Positions 1 through 11,366 of a stretch of DNA of 64,000 nucleotides are shown here, one piece after another. Made by a program: the position numbers and the translations under genes. The stretch is from Tetragonia tetragonoides (taxonomy: Eukaryota > Streptophyta > Magnoliopsida > Caryophyllales > Aizoaceae). Where the stretch lies: positions 45,709,336 to 45,773,335 of the forward strand of contig CM076146.1 of NCBI GenBank assembly GCA_038025085.1, in the 5' to 3' direction. The notes under the pieces are model-generated. The model ran no database searches. It was not told the DNA's origin and saw nothing but the letters and a program-made list of their open reading frames with translations. Positions within the stretch are counted from its first letter, which is position 1; every line of letters begins with the position of its first letter.

Positions 1-438
1 CTAAAACAGGAACTTGTATCAACCAATTCCAATTCCAATTCCAATTCCTAAACTTTGGGAATCGGAATCGATTGGGTACCTAGTGAAAACCAATTCCAAT
101 TCTGAATACTCGAAACCGGTGGGTACCCGAAACCATAGCGGGAACTGAAATCATACTTTTCATCTTAAAATCCAAAAAATCAGAGTTCCCACTACTTTGT
201 CGCCAGTCAGTAGCATTGTAGCACGCAATAAGTAAGTTGCTGTTTTTCGTTATTAAATTATTTGATTTTAAAAATATTAAATTTGATTTTTTGTATGGAT
301 CTGGGTATCCATATGGTACTCATGAGCATGTGGGTATCCGGTGAATCCAATTCCAATTTTCAAAAATTAGGAATTGGTGATTCCAAGTCCTGAGAAATAA
401 GAACCGGTGATATGAGTACCTAGTTGTGCTCACCCCTA
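1..438. mobile_element. hAT-type MITE, right-hand part, with AATTCC-word interior
   Basis: The window opens inside this element. Its interior is made of repeated AATTCC/GGAATTG and GGGTACC-like words. It ends at 438 in CTCACCCCTA, which read inwards on the minus strand is TAGGGGTGAGCA, a typical plant hAT terminal sequence. The left end lies outside the window, so the 8-bp target duplication (439-446 would be the right copy, CTCTCAGC) cannot be confirmed. No coding capacity is seen. Confidence 0.6.
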
Positions 439-567
439 CTCTCAGCACATAAATATAAAATCATGGGCCCCATCTTCATCGGTTCTATCTGGTATGTTAT
501 TGTTCTGAGTGCAGCTTGTAAGATTAATAGGTGATAAATGTATCCAGGCAATACAATGCAAGATTAA

Positions 568-862
568 GGGTGCTTTGACCTTTCAACTTGAGGATATAAA
601 AAGATGCCACTACCCCTAAAAAAGATGATCATTATACTTCCGCAAGGTTGACGGTTTTAAGAGGATACTTGCATGTAATAATAGATTCATTTGATACTAT
701 ATGGATAATGAAAGAACAGGGTGTGGCAGCGTCTTAACTGTTTCATAACTTACGCACTCCAATCATAGTAGGGTCACCCATCCGTAAGATATGCTGTTTG
801 CTTTACGCTTATTCAAGCGATGAGCAGAAGATACTAGTAGGGGTTGAGGAAGAACCTAGGAA
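568..862 (+). pseudogene. F-box protein relic, 3' portion only
   Basis: This stretch aligns by eye with 7125-7420 of the F-box gene further right. It shares GGTGCTTTGACCTT, the segment encoding GYLHVI, the DIWMMKE-like segment, and GGAAGATACTAGTAGGGG. It has lost the F-box itself and the first two thirds of the gene, and several small indels close the frame. It resembles the 4025-5078 copy slightly more than the 6423-7560 copy. It is a decayed member of the local F-box family and no function is expected. Confidence 0.75.
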
Positions 863-1517
863 TCAAACCTATAAATACAAGACACGCATTGGCCCCATCA
901 ACTTAGCACCATCAAAGAAAAAGTAATTCACAGAAGCCGACAGTGGTAAAGCATGGGAGAATCGGGAATCAAACTCTTGATCTTGCCTTATAAAACAACT
1001 TGGGATGGAATCACTTGGCCAAGCTAGAGAAAATTGCCCTTTCAGCCTAAGAAGGCGAAACAAGAGTTTGATGCTAAAGAAAAAGGACACAGTTTTGGAA
1101 AACTTGGGTTTTAGTGCCATGTTGCGTGAGATGAGCGCAAACCAGAAGCTGTCCCTTTAGAAAATTAGTGGAATATGGTTGAAGAGCCTTAGTAGTTAGT
1201 AGTACACTTGTTTGGATTATTCATCGGGGGCATTCGTCGTGTTAATGTTATGCAATCTTTTCACTAGTGTTATCACATTTAAGGATACAAGTTTGTCTCC
1301 TAACCAATTGATTTTAACCACTCAGTATACAGCACTCTCACCTATATGCATTTAATTAGTTCTGCCCATTCTCCGTGCAAAACTTACTAACATTGGCTCC
1401 ATCTTCCTTAATTTTGGGTTAGTAATTGTGTCCTTTTTCCAAGTTCGGTTTGTAATATTAATAGGTACGTAATAAAAACATGATGAGCTCCAAACAAGAA
1501 GAGAATTAGTGTTAACA
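863..1517. other. intergenic spacer
   Basis: I see no gene here. The stretch separates the F-box relic from the wax-synthase pseudogene. An open stretch on the minus strand (869-1120) has no recognisable domain and is probably chance. Confidence 0.5.
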
Positions 1518-2553
1518 ATGGAGAATGATCACGGAGTCATTGCCACTTCTTCTTCTTCTTTACATTCATCGTTGTCGTTACTTGCCCTACTATTATTATT
1601 ATCAGTCTCATATGGTTATTGCTATTTCTTCGTTAAGAAGTTGCCCAAGGGCTTGCCTAGGCTCATCTCTTCTCTTGGCGTATTCTATATTCTCTTTCAT
1701 GTCCCTTGGTACTTCCCTTCCTCCATCTTCCTCAGAGGACTCACGTCTTTCTTCCTTTCCTGGGTCTCGTCTTTCAAACTCCTCCTCTTTTTTTGACAAG
1801 GGTGACCTTATGTGTTGCAACAACTATATCGACTTTGTGCTTGTAGCTACATTGCCCTTGAAAATCAAATCCAAACCTTCACCTTCAACTTCAAGAGCTT
1901 TATGTCTACAAGTGGAAACTACACGAAATTTGCTAGCAATTTCGATAGCATTTTTAGTGTGCGTGCTTTTCCTTGATCATGTTGTGGCAATAATCATTCT
2001 AACACTAATAATGGTTGTGTTACATTTAGGTAGGACCATAATGCCACATCTAGAGGTGGTTCCCCTCTTAAAAGATCCCCATAAAGCCACGTCACTCCAG
2101 GTTTTCTGAGGTAAGAGATGGAACAGGGTATCATCAGATGTTCTTAGGCACACCATATACAATCCAACACTTGAAGCCCTAGCAAGTTTCATTGAATCTA
2201 GTATGGGAAAAGTGGTTGCCTTGGTTTTTACCCTTATGGTATCAGAGATCATGCATGAGATTATGTTTTACCACATGAGTTGTGGTATGAAACCCACTTG
2301 GGAGGTCACACAATTTTTTGTGCTGCAAGGCCTCTGCATGGCACTTGAGATTTCTATCAAGAGGTTTTGGACGCGAACCTTAGGCTGGCCACTCCTAAGT
2401 CCGATTGTGTCGGTACCTTTCACACTTGGTTTTCTATCAGTAACGTCTTACTGGTTGCTTGTTCTCCCAGTTGCGAGAATCGCAGGGAGGGGATGTGATA
2501 GAAAGAGTCATGGTACGAAGTTAGTAGAGAAGGCATTACATATGTTTTGGTAA
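1518..2553 (+). pseudogene. wax synthase-like (MBOAT) pseudogene
   Basis: This is a broken paralogue of the intact gene at 9550-10728. The product would be a multi-pass ER membrane acyltransferase that joins fatty acyl-CoA to a long-chain alcohol. Shared landmarks are the N-terminal membrane segments, LPKGLPRLI, FFLSWVSSFKLLLF, the motif around GKRWN, the catalytic-type MHE in SEIMHEIMFY, and KPTWEVTQFF. Two lesions are visible. A length change at the run of seven T near 1788-1794 moves the reading from one frame to the next. A TGA at 2107-2109 replaces the first Trp of the FWGRRWN motif. Downstream of that stop the frame stays open to 2553. The likely start is the ATG at 1518, with an in-frame ATG at 1509. 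With two independent breaks, decay is likelier than sequence error. Confidence 0.8.
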
Positions 2554-3378
2554 TAATAACTGAAGATGAAAATGTCAGCTAACTTAGCTGGTAAAGTTTC
2601 TAGATGTGTTTGAAACCCGACTACATCCGCTTTTATTTCTCAGGCTCCCTTTATTCGCACCAAAGTGATTGAAGTGTATTTTATAGAGATGATGTGATGG
2701 TTCTAGCAGACAGTTTAGTTGTAATTTTTCCTTAAGAATAATTGCTTTGTGTTTTCAGGGTGTTATCCTTAGTGCTAGTTGTACACATGCATATGCTCAA
2801 GCCTTTGGCAATTCATTCAAAGTAAATGTGCTAATATCTTCTTCTCAAACAGTAACATAAAAATGTACAGCGATTTATTGGGAGAAGATATTCATATTAT
2901 ACGTTCATATGACTATGCTTCTTTGCCCAAAGCCCCATAGCCTTTTCCAATCATTTGCCGAAGACAAAACAGAAGTAGCCCGTACAATAGGGACCAGTTC
3001 AGAGTCGATTTTCTCCTACTAACATTTTATTTTTCTTTTGCAAAATATTTTCAAAAATGATTTATAAAACCTTTGTAAGAAAATTCCGATGGACAAAGAG
3101 ATAGAGAGGGGCTTTTCAGATAAACTAAGAATATGAGGATGAGGTGGGATTACAAGTGGTAAGTGGCTCATTTTCACAATTCAGTATTCATGGGTTCAAA
3201 CTTCAAATCGCCATCCATGTAGGGAGAATAAACTTTGTTTACCTTTCTTTGCAAGGAGGGTTTTCACCTCTGTTTAAGGCTTGAGCCCGCAGCCCATCAA
3301 AGATTGATCGGTTTGCCTGGCGCATGTAGTTTGCACCTTTGCAGGTTATTGCATACGTCCTAGTAGCAAAAAAAGGAT
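2554..3378. other. intergenic spacer
   Basis: I see no gene. Around 3150-3340 there is a weakly tRNA-like stretch (GTGGTAAGTGGCTC, then GGGTTCAAAC about 30 bp on) that could be a decayed SINE of another family, but its boundaries are not clear. Confidence 0.4.
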
Positions 3379-3522
3379 AGTTTTAGGAATATTTGGCCAG
3401 CTGTCCCATCCTTTGAGGTGGTTACAAGCCAGCTCGGAGAAATAGTCACTTGTGCTCGACGGTGGATACCCTTGGTTGTGATTTTGTGAACCCCCCCCAA
3501 AAAAAAAAAGTTTTAGGAATAT
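3379..3522 (+). mobile_element. 5'-truncated SINE with 14-bp target duplication
   Basis: The body (3393-3508) is the 3' half of the SINE family seen complete at 16168-16339. It runs from TTGGCCAGCTGTCCC through GGATACCCTTGGTTGTG to a C-rich then A-rich tail. It is bounded by identical 14-bp direct repeats AGTTTTAGGAATAT at 3379-3392 and 3509-3522. This is the signature of LINE-driven insertion with 5' truncation. Confidence 0.85.
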
Positions 3523-4024
3523 AAACAAGAGTTTGGGCCGTATGATGGGCTAGGATTTGCATCATGTTTGGGCCCAAAGGAAAAGTCATTCAGATTCACA
3601 ATAAATAACAGAGCTGTTTTTTGTAAACAACTGTCGAACAGAGGGCTGGCAAGCTGCAGCTATTGGAATTGGTTCTGATCATCTTTTTCTGCTCTGAACA
3701 GGTCTATCTCTCTCCTTCTCCTTAATGTAATTCTTCTACCCAAATTTTGGATATTTTGACAGTGGTTCATGTTTGATCATATACATAGTTAAGTATGTAA
3801 CATTGTTCTACCCTACTTATATATATGATCTCTCGTTTGCCTAATAATTTTGTACAAGTTTTTTGTTCTTTCTTATTTAATCAATAGTTACAAAAATAAA
3901 ATACATTCTTGTTCCTTGTTGGCTGCTTTCTTATATACAGGAAACCCTACTGACGAGATAGTTTAGTTAAATAAACCTAAAAAATATTATTAGTACTAAA
4001 ATAGGATTACTAAAGATTCACGAG
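3523..4024. promoter_or_regulatory. upstream and 5' UTR region of the F-box pseudogene
   Basis: The DNA just before 4025 (TACAG followed by GAAACCCTAC) matches the DNA just before the second copy at 6380. This suggests that a 5' UTR intron acceptor was duplicated along with the genes. No clear TATA box was identified. Confidence 0.35.
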
Positions 4025-5078
4025 ATGGTAACCAAGAAGAGAGAAGTGGCTCATATTCCTCTAGACTTGATTCGCGAAATCCTTTCAAGGCAACCGGTTA
4101 AGTCTCTTCTTCGCTTCAAATGTGTTTGCCAAGCATGGGGCGATCAAATTAACAGTCCAGATTTTGTGAAACTCCATCTAAGTCGATCAGTTGAAGCTTC
4201 CGGTGGCTCCTTCATATTCTACAGCAGCCGCTCTGACTATTTATATTCTTGTAACTACTACGATATCAACCATCCTGCTGCAACCAAACTTCCTAACCCT
4301 GTGAAGATCGAAAGCAGCCCAAGTTGGCAGTATGAGCTGATTGGGTCGTGCAATGGCTTGCTATGCTTCCGATTTGGAGTTTGTCCTGAATTTGCTCTCT
4401 ACAACCCTGCAACTCGAGCTTATAAACAATTACCACAACTGGAAACAAGCCTTTACAGAAACTATAATAGTTTCTCCACTACAGGGGAGCTTGCTTATGA
4501 CTGTATGGGTGAAGATTATAAAGTCTTGAGGCGCGATTCATATTATGACTCAACATTTGTTAAAGTCAGTGAGGAAACTCATCTATATAGTCTAAAAGCG
4601 AATTCTTGGGAGATCATCCAAAACCGTCCTGCTTGGTACTGGCCGGACGGTTAGATCGCGTAGTGTCGTCATTAACAATTTCTTACACTACTGGTTGGTT
4701 TGGCGTGATCAAGTGTAATAGGGTGCTTTCACCTTTCAACTCGAGGATATAAGGAGATGCCACTACCCCTAAGAAAGATGATAACAAACTCATTTGATAT
4801 ATGGATAATGAAAAGAGTATGGATTGGCGGAGTCTTGGACTCAACTGTTTCATCGTCCCTTACACAGTGAGACGATGATCAGAGGAGGTTTATGCATCGA
4901 TGGTCCTATATGGTGTTTGCCTTAACGCTTATTCAAGAGATTGGCGGAAGATACTAGTAGGAGTTGAGGAAGATCCTAAGAACTTCATTTCTTGTGATCT
5001 TCAAAGTCAAACAGCTACTAAGTTTTGTATCCCGGGATTGAGCCATGGGTGGAATCGCTTGTGCCACTACTAGAGTGA
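4025..5078 (+). pseudogene. F-box protein pseudogene (F-box + F-box-associated domain)
   Basis: The product would be the substrate-receptor subunit of an SCF ubiquitin ligase. The first 209 codons are open. The F-box lies at about residues 8-52 (HIPLDLIREILSRQPVKSLL...FKCVCQAW), followed by the F-box-associated region with GSCNGLLCFR and LYNPATRAYKQLP. The frame closes at a TAG ending at 4654. Homology to the second copy continues to a TGA at 5076-5078 but in scattered frames, with a missing segment (the GYLHV region) near 4780 and several indels. A truncated 209-aa protein with an intact F-box could still be made, but the substrate-binding half is lost. Copy two (6423-7560) is the closest relative in the window. 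Confidence 0.8.
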
Positions 5079-6422
5079 CTGCAGGCCAGGCAAAGGCCAA
5101 TGATGATGAGCAAAAAGTAGATGAGCCAGCTAAATGCCTACATCAAGTTACTTAATTTTCCTTTTCTTCAGTGACATTTTTTGTTTTAATTTGTGTCATG
5201 TATGTCTAGCAATGGCGGTGTTTCATCAACACTAGTAGTTTGGATGACAGACATCTAAATGAGGTCACTGGCAGTACTTATTGGCAGATTCTGATATAAG
5301 GTGTATTTGTTCATGATCTACAATATAACCTCCCTAGCTTGTTCTATGACAAAATTTTCCATTATTTAACTATGAATTCTATACATTAAGAAGTTTATAT
5401 CCCATTCTATAAAAAAAATTCTGATGAGTTAGTTTGTGGTGGAAACCAGGCTCTGCTCAACCGAGATATACCTTCTACCATTGTGCATTAGTTTTGAAGA
5501 ATCACATTAATTAAGGTCACATCATTCCTAACATTAACCTTGAGAACTTTTGCTATGTGGCAAAGGGAGCAAAAATTATCTGCAGTGTCTTACACCCAAT
5601 TACAACACACACTGAGTAATCACCAAGCATCGTTTCGACCTGCCCGGATAATCTAGGCTAAGGCTAGAGGCTAGAGCCTAGAGCCTAGAGCCTAGAGCCA
5701 TACTACCTCCTGTTCTTCTCCCTGCAAATTAGACAGGGATGATGATAAAATTTCAATAGTTAGACCTTAATCCAAGTGATTACATATAAGACAAGTGAGG
5801 TTCCAATCCAAAATCAATTGGCAATCGGTGGAGTAACTCACGGACTCATATGCATGCTCCAGGCCCTTCAATTCCCACGTCAAAACCAAGATAGTCTACG
5901 GGACCAAAAATTTCAAGAATTTTGAATAAACTAGATTATATAACAATTATTATAGAACTTTTATTTTTTAAGGGGAACAAGGTTTAGGTCTTGTTTTCTT
6001 TATTTTCCTCCCCATTTTTCAACTATAAAACAGAACAGACTCAACAGGGGGCTAGCAGAGCAGCTAGTATTTGAATTGAATTTGGATGCCGTCTGGTAAC
6101 ACATCTCATTCGACTCTCCTTCTTTTAGATTTTTTTTTTTTTTTTTTTTTTATGTGTTCACGTTTGATCATATTGTGAACTTGAATTTGTGTTCATATAT
6201 AGTTCTAGTATACATATATGTATTAACATTGTTCTACCCTAGTTAAATAGTTTTATATGATCTATTGATCTCTTGGTTGTGTATAAATTTGGTAGAAGAT
6301 CTTTAATTTGTTTCTTTGATTTTATAAACAAAAATACTTCGTTCTTTGATGATTAATTAGCTACGATCTCATGTGCAGGAAACCCTACCAACGAGGAAGT
6401 TTAGACAAATAAACCAAAGATT
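5079..6422. other. intergenic spacer with a heptamer minisatellite and poly-T
   Basis: I see no gene. At about 5652-5700 the heptamer TAGAGCC is repeated in tandem about six times with variants. A poly-T run lies at 6128-6151. Just before 6423 a 5' UTR intron acceptor (GTGCAG then GAAACCCTACC) is shared with the other F-box copy. Confidence 0.5.
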
Positions 6423-7560
6423 ATGGCCACCCAGAAGACAAGAGTAGCTTATGTTCCTGAGGAGTTGATTCGTCGGATCCTTTCAAAGCAACCGGTTAAG
6501 TCTCTTCTTCGCTTCAAGTGTGTTTGCAAAGCATGGCGCGATCAAATTAACAGTCCAGATTTCATGAAGCTCCATTTAAGTCGATCACTCGAAGCCAATT
6601 CCGGTGGCTCCCTCATATTCCACAGCAGCCTCTCTGACTCTATATTCTTTTAACTTCTACGATGACCACCTCAATCATCGTCATGCAATTAAACTTAACA
6701 CCCCTTTCAGGATCCACATCACCGGCTATAGGCCATATATGCTGCTTGGGTCATGCAATGGTTTGCTATGCTTCCGATTGCAGGATTCTCTTCAATTTGC
6801 TCTGTACAACCCTGCCACCCGAGCTTATAAACAACTACCACAACCGGAAAGAAGCTTTGTCGAAGAAGCTAATAGGTGTTCCACTTGGGGTGAGCTTGCT
6901 TATGATTGCGTGGGTGATGACTATAAAGTCTTAAGGCACGTTTCATATTATGACCTCGTCTCAAGAATGGCTAAAGTCGGTGAGGAAACTCACCTATATA
7001 GTCTAAAAGCTAATTCATGGGAGATCATCCAAAACCCTCCTTGGAAGTCAGCCACTAAATCCCGGAGTGTGGTCACCAACAATTTCTTACATTGGGTCCC
7101 TGACTCTAATGATCAAGTTATATGGTGCTTTGACCTTGGAAATCAAAGGTATCAGGAGATGTCGCTACCCCCTAGAGAAGATGGTCGTCATATTCCTACA
7201 ACCTTGGCTGTTTTAAGAGGATACTTGCATGTAATTCGAATAAAAGTTAATTCATTCGATATATGGATGATGAAAGAATATGGTGTGGTGAAGTCTTGGA
7301 CTCATCTGTTTCATGGCTTACGCAATCCAATTAAGATGAGTTCACTCGTCACTACTGTATGGTGTTTGCCTTACTGTTGTTCAAGAGATGGACGGAAGAT
7401 ACTAGTAGGAGATGAGAAAGTACCTATGAAATTCATTTGGTATGATATGGAATGTCAAGAAGCTACTAGGTTTAAAATCCCAGGATTGCCTGTAGAACCA
7501 GCAGAAAGCAGGTTCGTGGCAGAGCCATGGGTGGAATCGCTTGTGCCACTACTAGGGTGA
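6423..7560 (+). pseudogene. F-box protein gene with one frameshift
   Basis: The product would be an F-box/F-box-associated protein of about 380 aa, a candidate SCF substrate receptor. The F-box is at about residues 9-55 (YVPEELIRRILSKQPVKSLL, then FKCVCKAWRDQI). The frame starting at 6423 closes at 6653. The rest (LYSFNFYDDH to the TGA at 7558-7560) is open in another frame from before 6620. Compared with copy 4025-5078 (GACTATTTATATTC), this copy reads GACTCTATATTC, a net loss of two bases near 6640. Everything else, including LLGSCNGLLCFR, LYNPATRAYKQLP and the C-terminal half, is intact. It could be a recent pseudogene, an allele-specific lesion or a sequence error. If the frame were restored it would be a normal-length family member. 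Confidence 0.75.
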
Positions 7561-9549
7561 CTGCAGGGAAACACCAATGATGACGAGCAAAAAGGAGATA
7601 AGCCAGCTACATTCCCTATATCAAGTGAATTCCTCGATCTTTTTTCAGTGATATTGAATGTTTAAGTGTCATGTTTGTTTATCAATGACATTTCATAAAC
7701 ACCAGTAGTTTGGATGTCAGATTTTGGTGTTCGATGTGTTCATGATCAACAATATGACACTCCCTTAGCTAGTAGATATTGATGCTGTGTCTTGAATTGA
7801 TTTGATTATATCTTTCTATGTTAGCCTTATTCTATGTCTTTACTCTCAGAGGCTAATTACATTCATGGTGGTATACAAGCAGCAGCACCACCACCAGGCC
7901 ACCAACAAGTGGAAGCCAGATTAGCAACGTAACTATGCATCAAGCTATAAGAAGTAATAATTAATCATTGTGAATTTGTGATCAGCTTCCTAGAAAGAAA
8001 AGCTGTTTTTTTTTTGTTTTTTTTTGTTCTATAAATTGGTCTGTGTTTGTAGCTCAAAGTTGAATTTCTCATTGCAAGTCAGGCATAGGAATAGTCTGTC
8101 TAAATTACTCCGTAGGCTTCACTTTTCAGATACGGGGGTATCACTTTTTTGTGCGGAGACTTCACTTTCAGATGCAATGGTATCACTTTTTTTCTCACAT
8201 GTATTACGTCATGAGGTCGTCTCATATGAGTTTCTATGATATTCTTTTTTTTACAACCTCATATTTGTTACCTTAAATTGATATATCTGTGATGACTTGC
8301 TACCTTAAATTTTCCGAAAATTTTAAATGAGTTGCTTCTGTTAAAATCTTCATCAGACATATAGATAATATATCTTTGCAACCAAAAAAATCTGACGATA
8401 TATTTAAAATTGGGTTCTTAACTTCTTATTGATTTAGATGCCGTTCGAATTTGAATTGAAATTTTTGAGAGGATGAATGAACAAATCAAATTTGGTACCT
8501 TAAATTAACAAGTTCAACTTTCAAAGATTGAGGCTACTAGAGGGAAGAAATTCTTACTCCATTTAATAAAGGACCAGGTAAGATCACAAAAACTTGTTTA
8601 AAACTGTTTTATTATAACTTTTGGCAAGTTGAAGATCACTTTTAGTGGAATAAGGATCACGACTCATAATAAATAACTCCTACATTTCTAAATAGTTACT
8701 CCATTTTTCTGTGAATTTGTCTTACACAAGACTTGTTCATGTAAGATTTGTTATAAAATGAAAAATCGCAAACAGAGTCTGATTCTCAAATCTCAACTCC
8801 ATGTATGAAATATGATATAGTAAGGTTACTTTCAGTCTTTCAACCACCAAATAGTGTAAAGAAGTGCTTCAGAAAATCATGGGGTTACAAATTTAAATCA
8901 TGCAAGAAATGCTGCTTAAGGGCTCAACGACTAGAATGTGCACTCATAAAAGGCCTAATTAGCTGCTAACTAAAAACTGTACTCTTAATTAAGTTATTTT
9001 TATACCGTAGCTAACATGGGATTATGCGTCCAGGAAACACACAGCTTTGGAGCACCTTTTCATGTGATTTCTCTCACCTTAATATAAAAAGCAGCTTGGT
9101 AATGTGGCAATTGGTTTGAAAAGCTTGTTTAGATTTACATTCTTTTATGTATTTTAATTTTTCAGGGAAAATGAACACTTTCAGGTTCTCCTATTTGGCT
9201 CTCACACGTTAGCCAAACAAAAAAGCCATTCAAAATCTAAAAGCAAATTGATTGGCATTCCTCATTTTGGCTTTTTTTGTTGCAAAAATATCAAACTTCT
9301 TTTTGCGACTTCAACTGGAACAGTTTGAAACACAAGGAGAAATAGCTAAACAAAGACAGATTCAAAACAAAATGTGGTCATATTCTTCTGTTTCCTAGAA
9401 GTTTCTTACCAATTTGGGGTTTTGGTCAATTTTCTACAAATCAAAATCGGAACTTGTCAACTCAATTCAAAAGTAGAAAAAAAAAGAAGCCCTTTTGAGA
9501 AACAGAGCAAAGAATTCAGACACACACACACACAAACAGGAGAGAGAAA
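7561..9549. other. intergenic spacer upstream of the wax synthase gene
   Basis: I see no gene. At 8110-8190 a short degenerate direct repeat (CTTCACTTTCAGAT...GTATCACTTTTT) occurs twice. The 5' UTR of the following gene includes a CA-rich run at 9520-9536. No convincing TATA box was located within 100 bp of the ATG. Confidence 0.45.
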
Positions 9550-10728
9550 ATGTTGGAGTTAGCAGAAGATGAGCTGAGTAACTTTGGCAAGGTATGGGCA
9601 TCAGTGTTTGTATCTATAACCTATTGTTATATCATAGGCAAAATTACCCAAAAGGGTGTCATAAGACTTATTGCAATGTTACCAATAATCTGTCTATTTT
9701 TTGTTCTGCCACTAAAACTCACTTCTCTTCACTTTTGTGGCTTAACTGCTTTCTTCATAGCTTGGCTTGCAAATTTCAAGCTCTTGCTTTTTGCCTTTGG
9801 CAAACCTCCACTTTGCTCTGACCCTCCAATCTCATTCCCCTGTTTCTTAACTGTGGCTTGTTTCCCCATCAAAATCCAAAACACTTTCCCATTACAAAAT
9901 GACACAAACCCAGATCAGAAACTCCATAATCAATCATACCCACCTCATAAAAACTCACAAAAATCCCAAAACAACAATTACCCAGATCAAAAAACACAAA
10001 ATAATTCTGACCCATCAACTCAAAAATCCCCTTGGAATTACTTCATCAAAGGAGTCCTTTTAGCTCTAATTTTGCGAACCTATGATTATAGCCCCCAAAT
10101 CCCCCCAAAAATGTTGTGGATAGTCTATTTCTTCCATATCTATTTCGCATTGGAGATTTTCTTTGCAGGTCTTGCAAAATCAGCTAAATTTTTCCTAGGA
10201 TTAGAACTAGAACCCCAATTTAATGAACCCTTATTATCAACTTCTCTCCAAGATTTCTGGGGCAGGAGATGGAATCTCATGGTGACTAGCATATTGAAGC
10301 CTACAGTGTTCAAGCCCGCACGTGATCTCTCCACACCAATCATGGGACGCCAGCTGGCAAGAATGTCAGCTGTAATGGGGACATTCCTGGTGTCTGCCGT
10401 CATGCATGAGCTCATCTTCTTCTACCTGGGGCGCGTGAGGCCCACGTTTGAGGTAACGGGGTTTTTTCTCCTGCATGGGTTTTTGCTCTGCCTTGAACAT
10501 TCTGCTAAGAGTAAATTTGGCGGGAAGTGGAGGGTCCCACGGTGGATCTCCGGTGTGGCCACGCTAGTGCTGGTGTTGGGGACTGCGTTTTGGCTGTTCT
10601 TGCCACCGTTGTTGGAGGCCGGGATCGGTACGAGGGGGGTTCAGGAATACGCGCTTGCCGGCGCGTTTGTGAGACGCGTCACTAGGGAGATTATGTCTTC
10701 AGACCAAACAGTGGCAGCTCATTGGTAG
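9550..10728 (+). CDS. probable long-chain-alcohol O-fatty-acyltransferase (wax synthase), 392 aa
   Basis: This is a single-exon gene. Plant wax synthases (MBOAT-like, wax synthase domain) esterify long-chain alcohols with acyl-CoA in the ER membrane to make wax esters. Hydrophobic segments occur from about residue 14 onward (SVFVSITYCYIIG, AMLPIICLFFVLPL, LTAFFIAWLANFKLLLFAFG). The conserved FWGRRWN is at residues 236-242. The catalytic-type His is H286 in AVMHELIFFY, followed by RPTFEVTGFFLLHG and two more membrane spans. An unusual Asn/Gln/Pro-rich loop (about residues 118-155) sits between the third and fourth hydrophobic regions. The length is slightly above the family's usual 340-350 aa, and the loop accounts for this. 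The ATG at 9550 is the first in frame. The broken copy at 1518-2553 is its paralogue. Confidence 0.9.
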   Translation: MLELAEDELSNFGKVWASVFVSITYCYIIGKITQKGVIRLIAMLPIICLFFVLPLKLTSLHFCGLTAFFIAWLANFKLLLFAFGKPPLCSDPPISFPCFLTVACFPIKIQNTFPLQNDTNPDQKLHNQSYPPHKNSQKSQNNNYPDQKTQNNSDPSTQKSPWNYFIKGVLLALILRTYDYSPQIPPKMLWIVYFFHIYFALEIFFAGLAKSAKFFLGLELEPQFNEPLLSTSLQDFWGRRWNLMVTSILKPTVFKPARDLSTPIMGRQLARMSAVMGTFLVSAVMHELIFFYLGRVRPTFEVTGFFLLHGFLLCLEHSAKSKFGGKWRVPRWISGVATLVLVLGTAFWLFLPPLLEAGIGTRGVQEYALAGAFVRRVTREIMSSDQTVAAHW

Positions 10729-11199
10729 GAATTATCAAAAAGGGCTTTGTAATTGGGCACAGCACACAGGTTAATTTTACTGAAGTTCTAATCTTTTATA
10801 CTTCCTACATTGATTGGTTACACTATAGGGTACTATCTGGAGTAGTACGGCTTGTTTAGTAGTACGGCTTGTTTAGGTGTAAGTAATCGAGTCGAGTCCG
10901 AGCCAGGCCGGCTCGGCTCGAAGCTCGAGCTCGCGTAACAGTGTAACCATAGTTTATGGTGATTGTGTTAGAATTGGAAATGGTGGACTATTGCACAGGT
11001 CATTGAGGAATATACTTGTTCTTTCTACTTTGTTACAATTTGGTTTACCTAACCTCTCTTTTGCCTTTTCTTTTTCCTTTTAACTATTGGGATAAACATA
11101 GCTAGGGCCTAGGGGTGAGGTGGGAGTGTGGGACTTGGGAGGGGGCTCGTCAAAGGAGCTTAGGGGGAGTTAAAGAATTTGGATGGTGGACAATACTCA
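10729..11199. other. 3' flank of wax synthase with an 18-bp tandem repeat and GAGCTCG-word relic
   Basis: The word AGTAGTACGGCTTGTTT is directly repeated at about 10841-10875. At 10876-10935 a GC-rich stretch built from GAGCTCG/GGCTCGG words looks like one end of a MITE whose other end I could not find. The 3' UTR and polyadenylation site of the wax synthase gene should lie in the first few hundred bases. Confidence 0.4.
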
Positions 11200-11366
11200 C
11201 TTTACCCACCGGGTAGACTACTCATACGATGTAGATTACAAAATAAGGTTAGTTATACAGATTTCAATAAATTATCGTCAATTTAATAATAAAACAACAA
11301 AAAATAGCCGATTAACATTCCCCACATCATATAAGTAGTTTATTGGGTGGATAAACTTTTTTTTCT
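11195..11366. mobile_element. small foldback (MITE-like) element
   Basis: Imperfect inverted repeats of about 34 bp flank an AT-rich core. The left arm is TTTACCCACCGGGTAGACTA and onward. The right arm read on the minus strand is TTTATCCACCCAATAAACTA and onward. Both arms continue into ACT(C/T)ATA(C/T)GATGTRG. No clear target duplication was found, so the superfamily is open. Confidence 0.5.

Noticed and set aside
1525..2109. A distinct 194-aa protein starting at 1525
   Set aside because: Its first two thirds are an out-of-frame reading of the wax-synthase pseudogene's 5' part. Only the section after about 1790 is in the ancestral frame.
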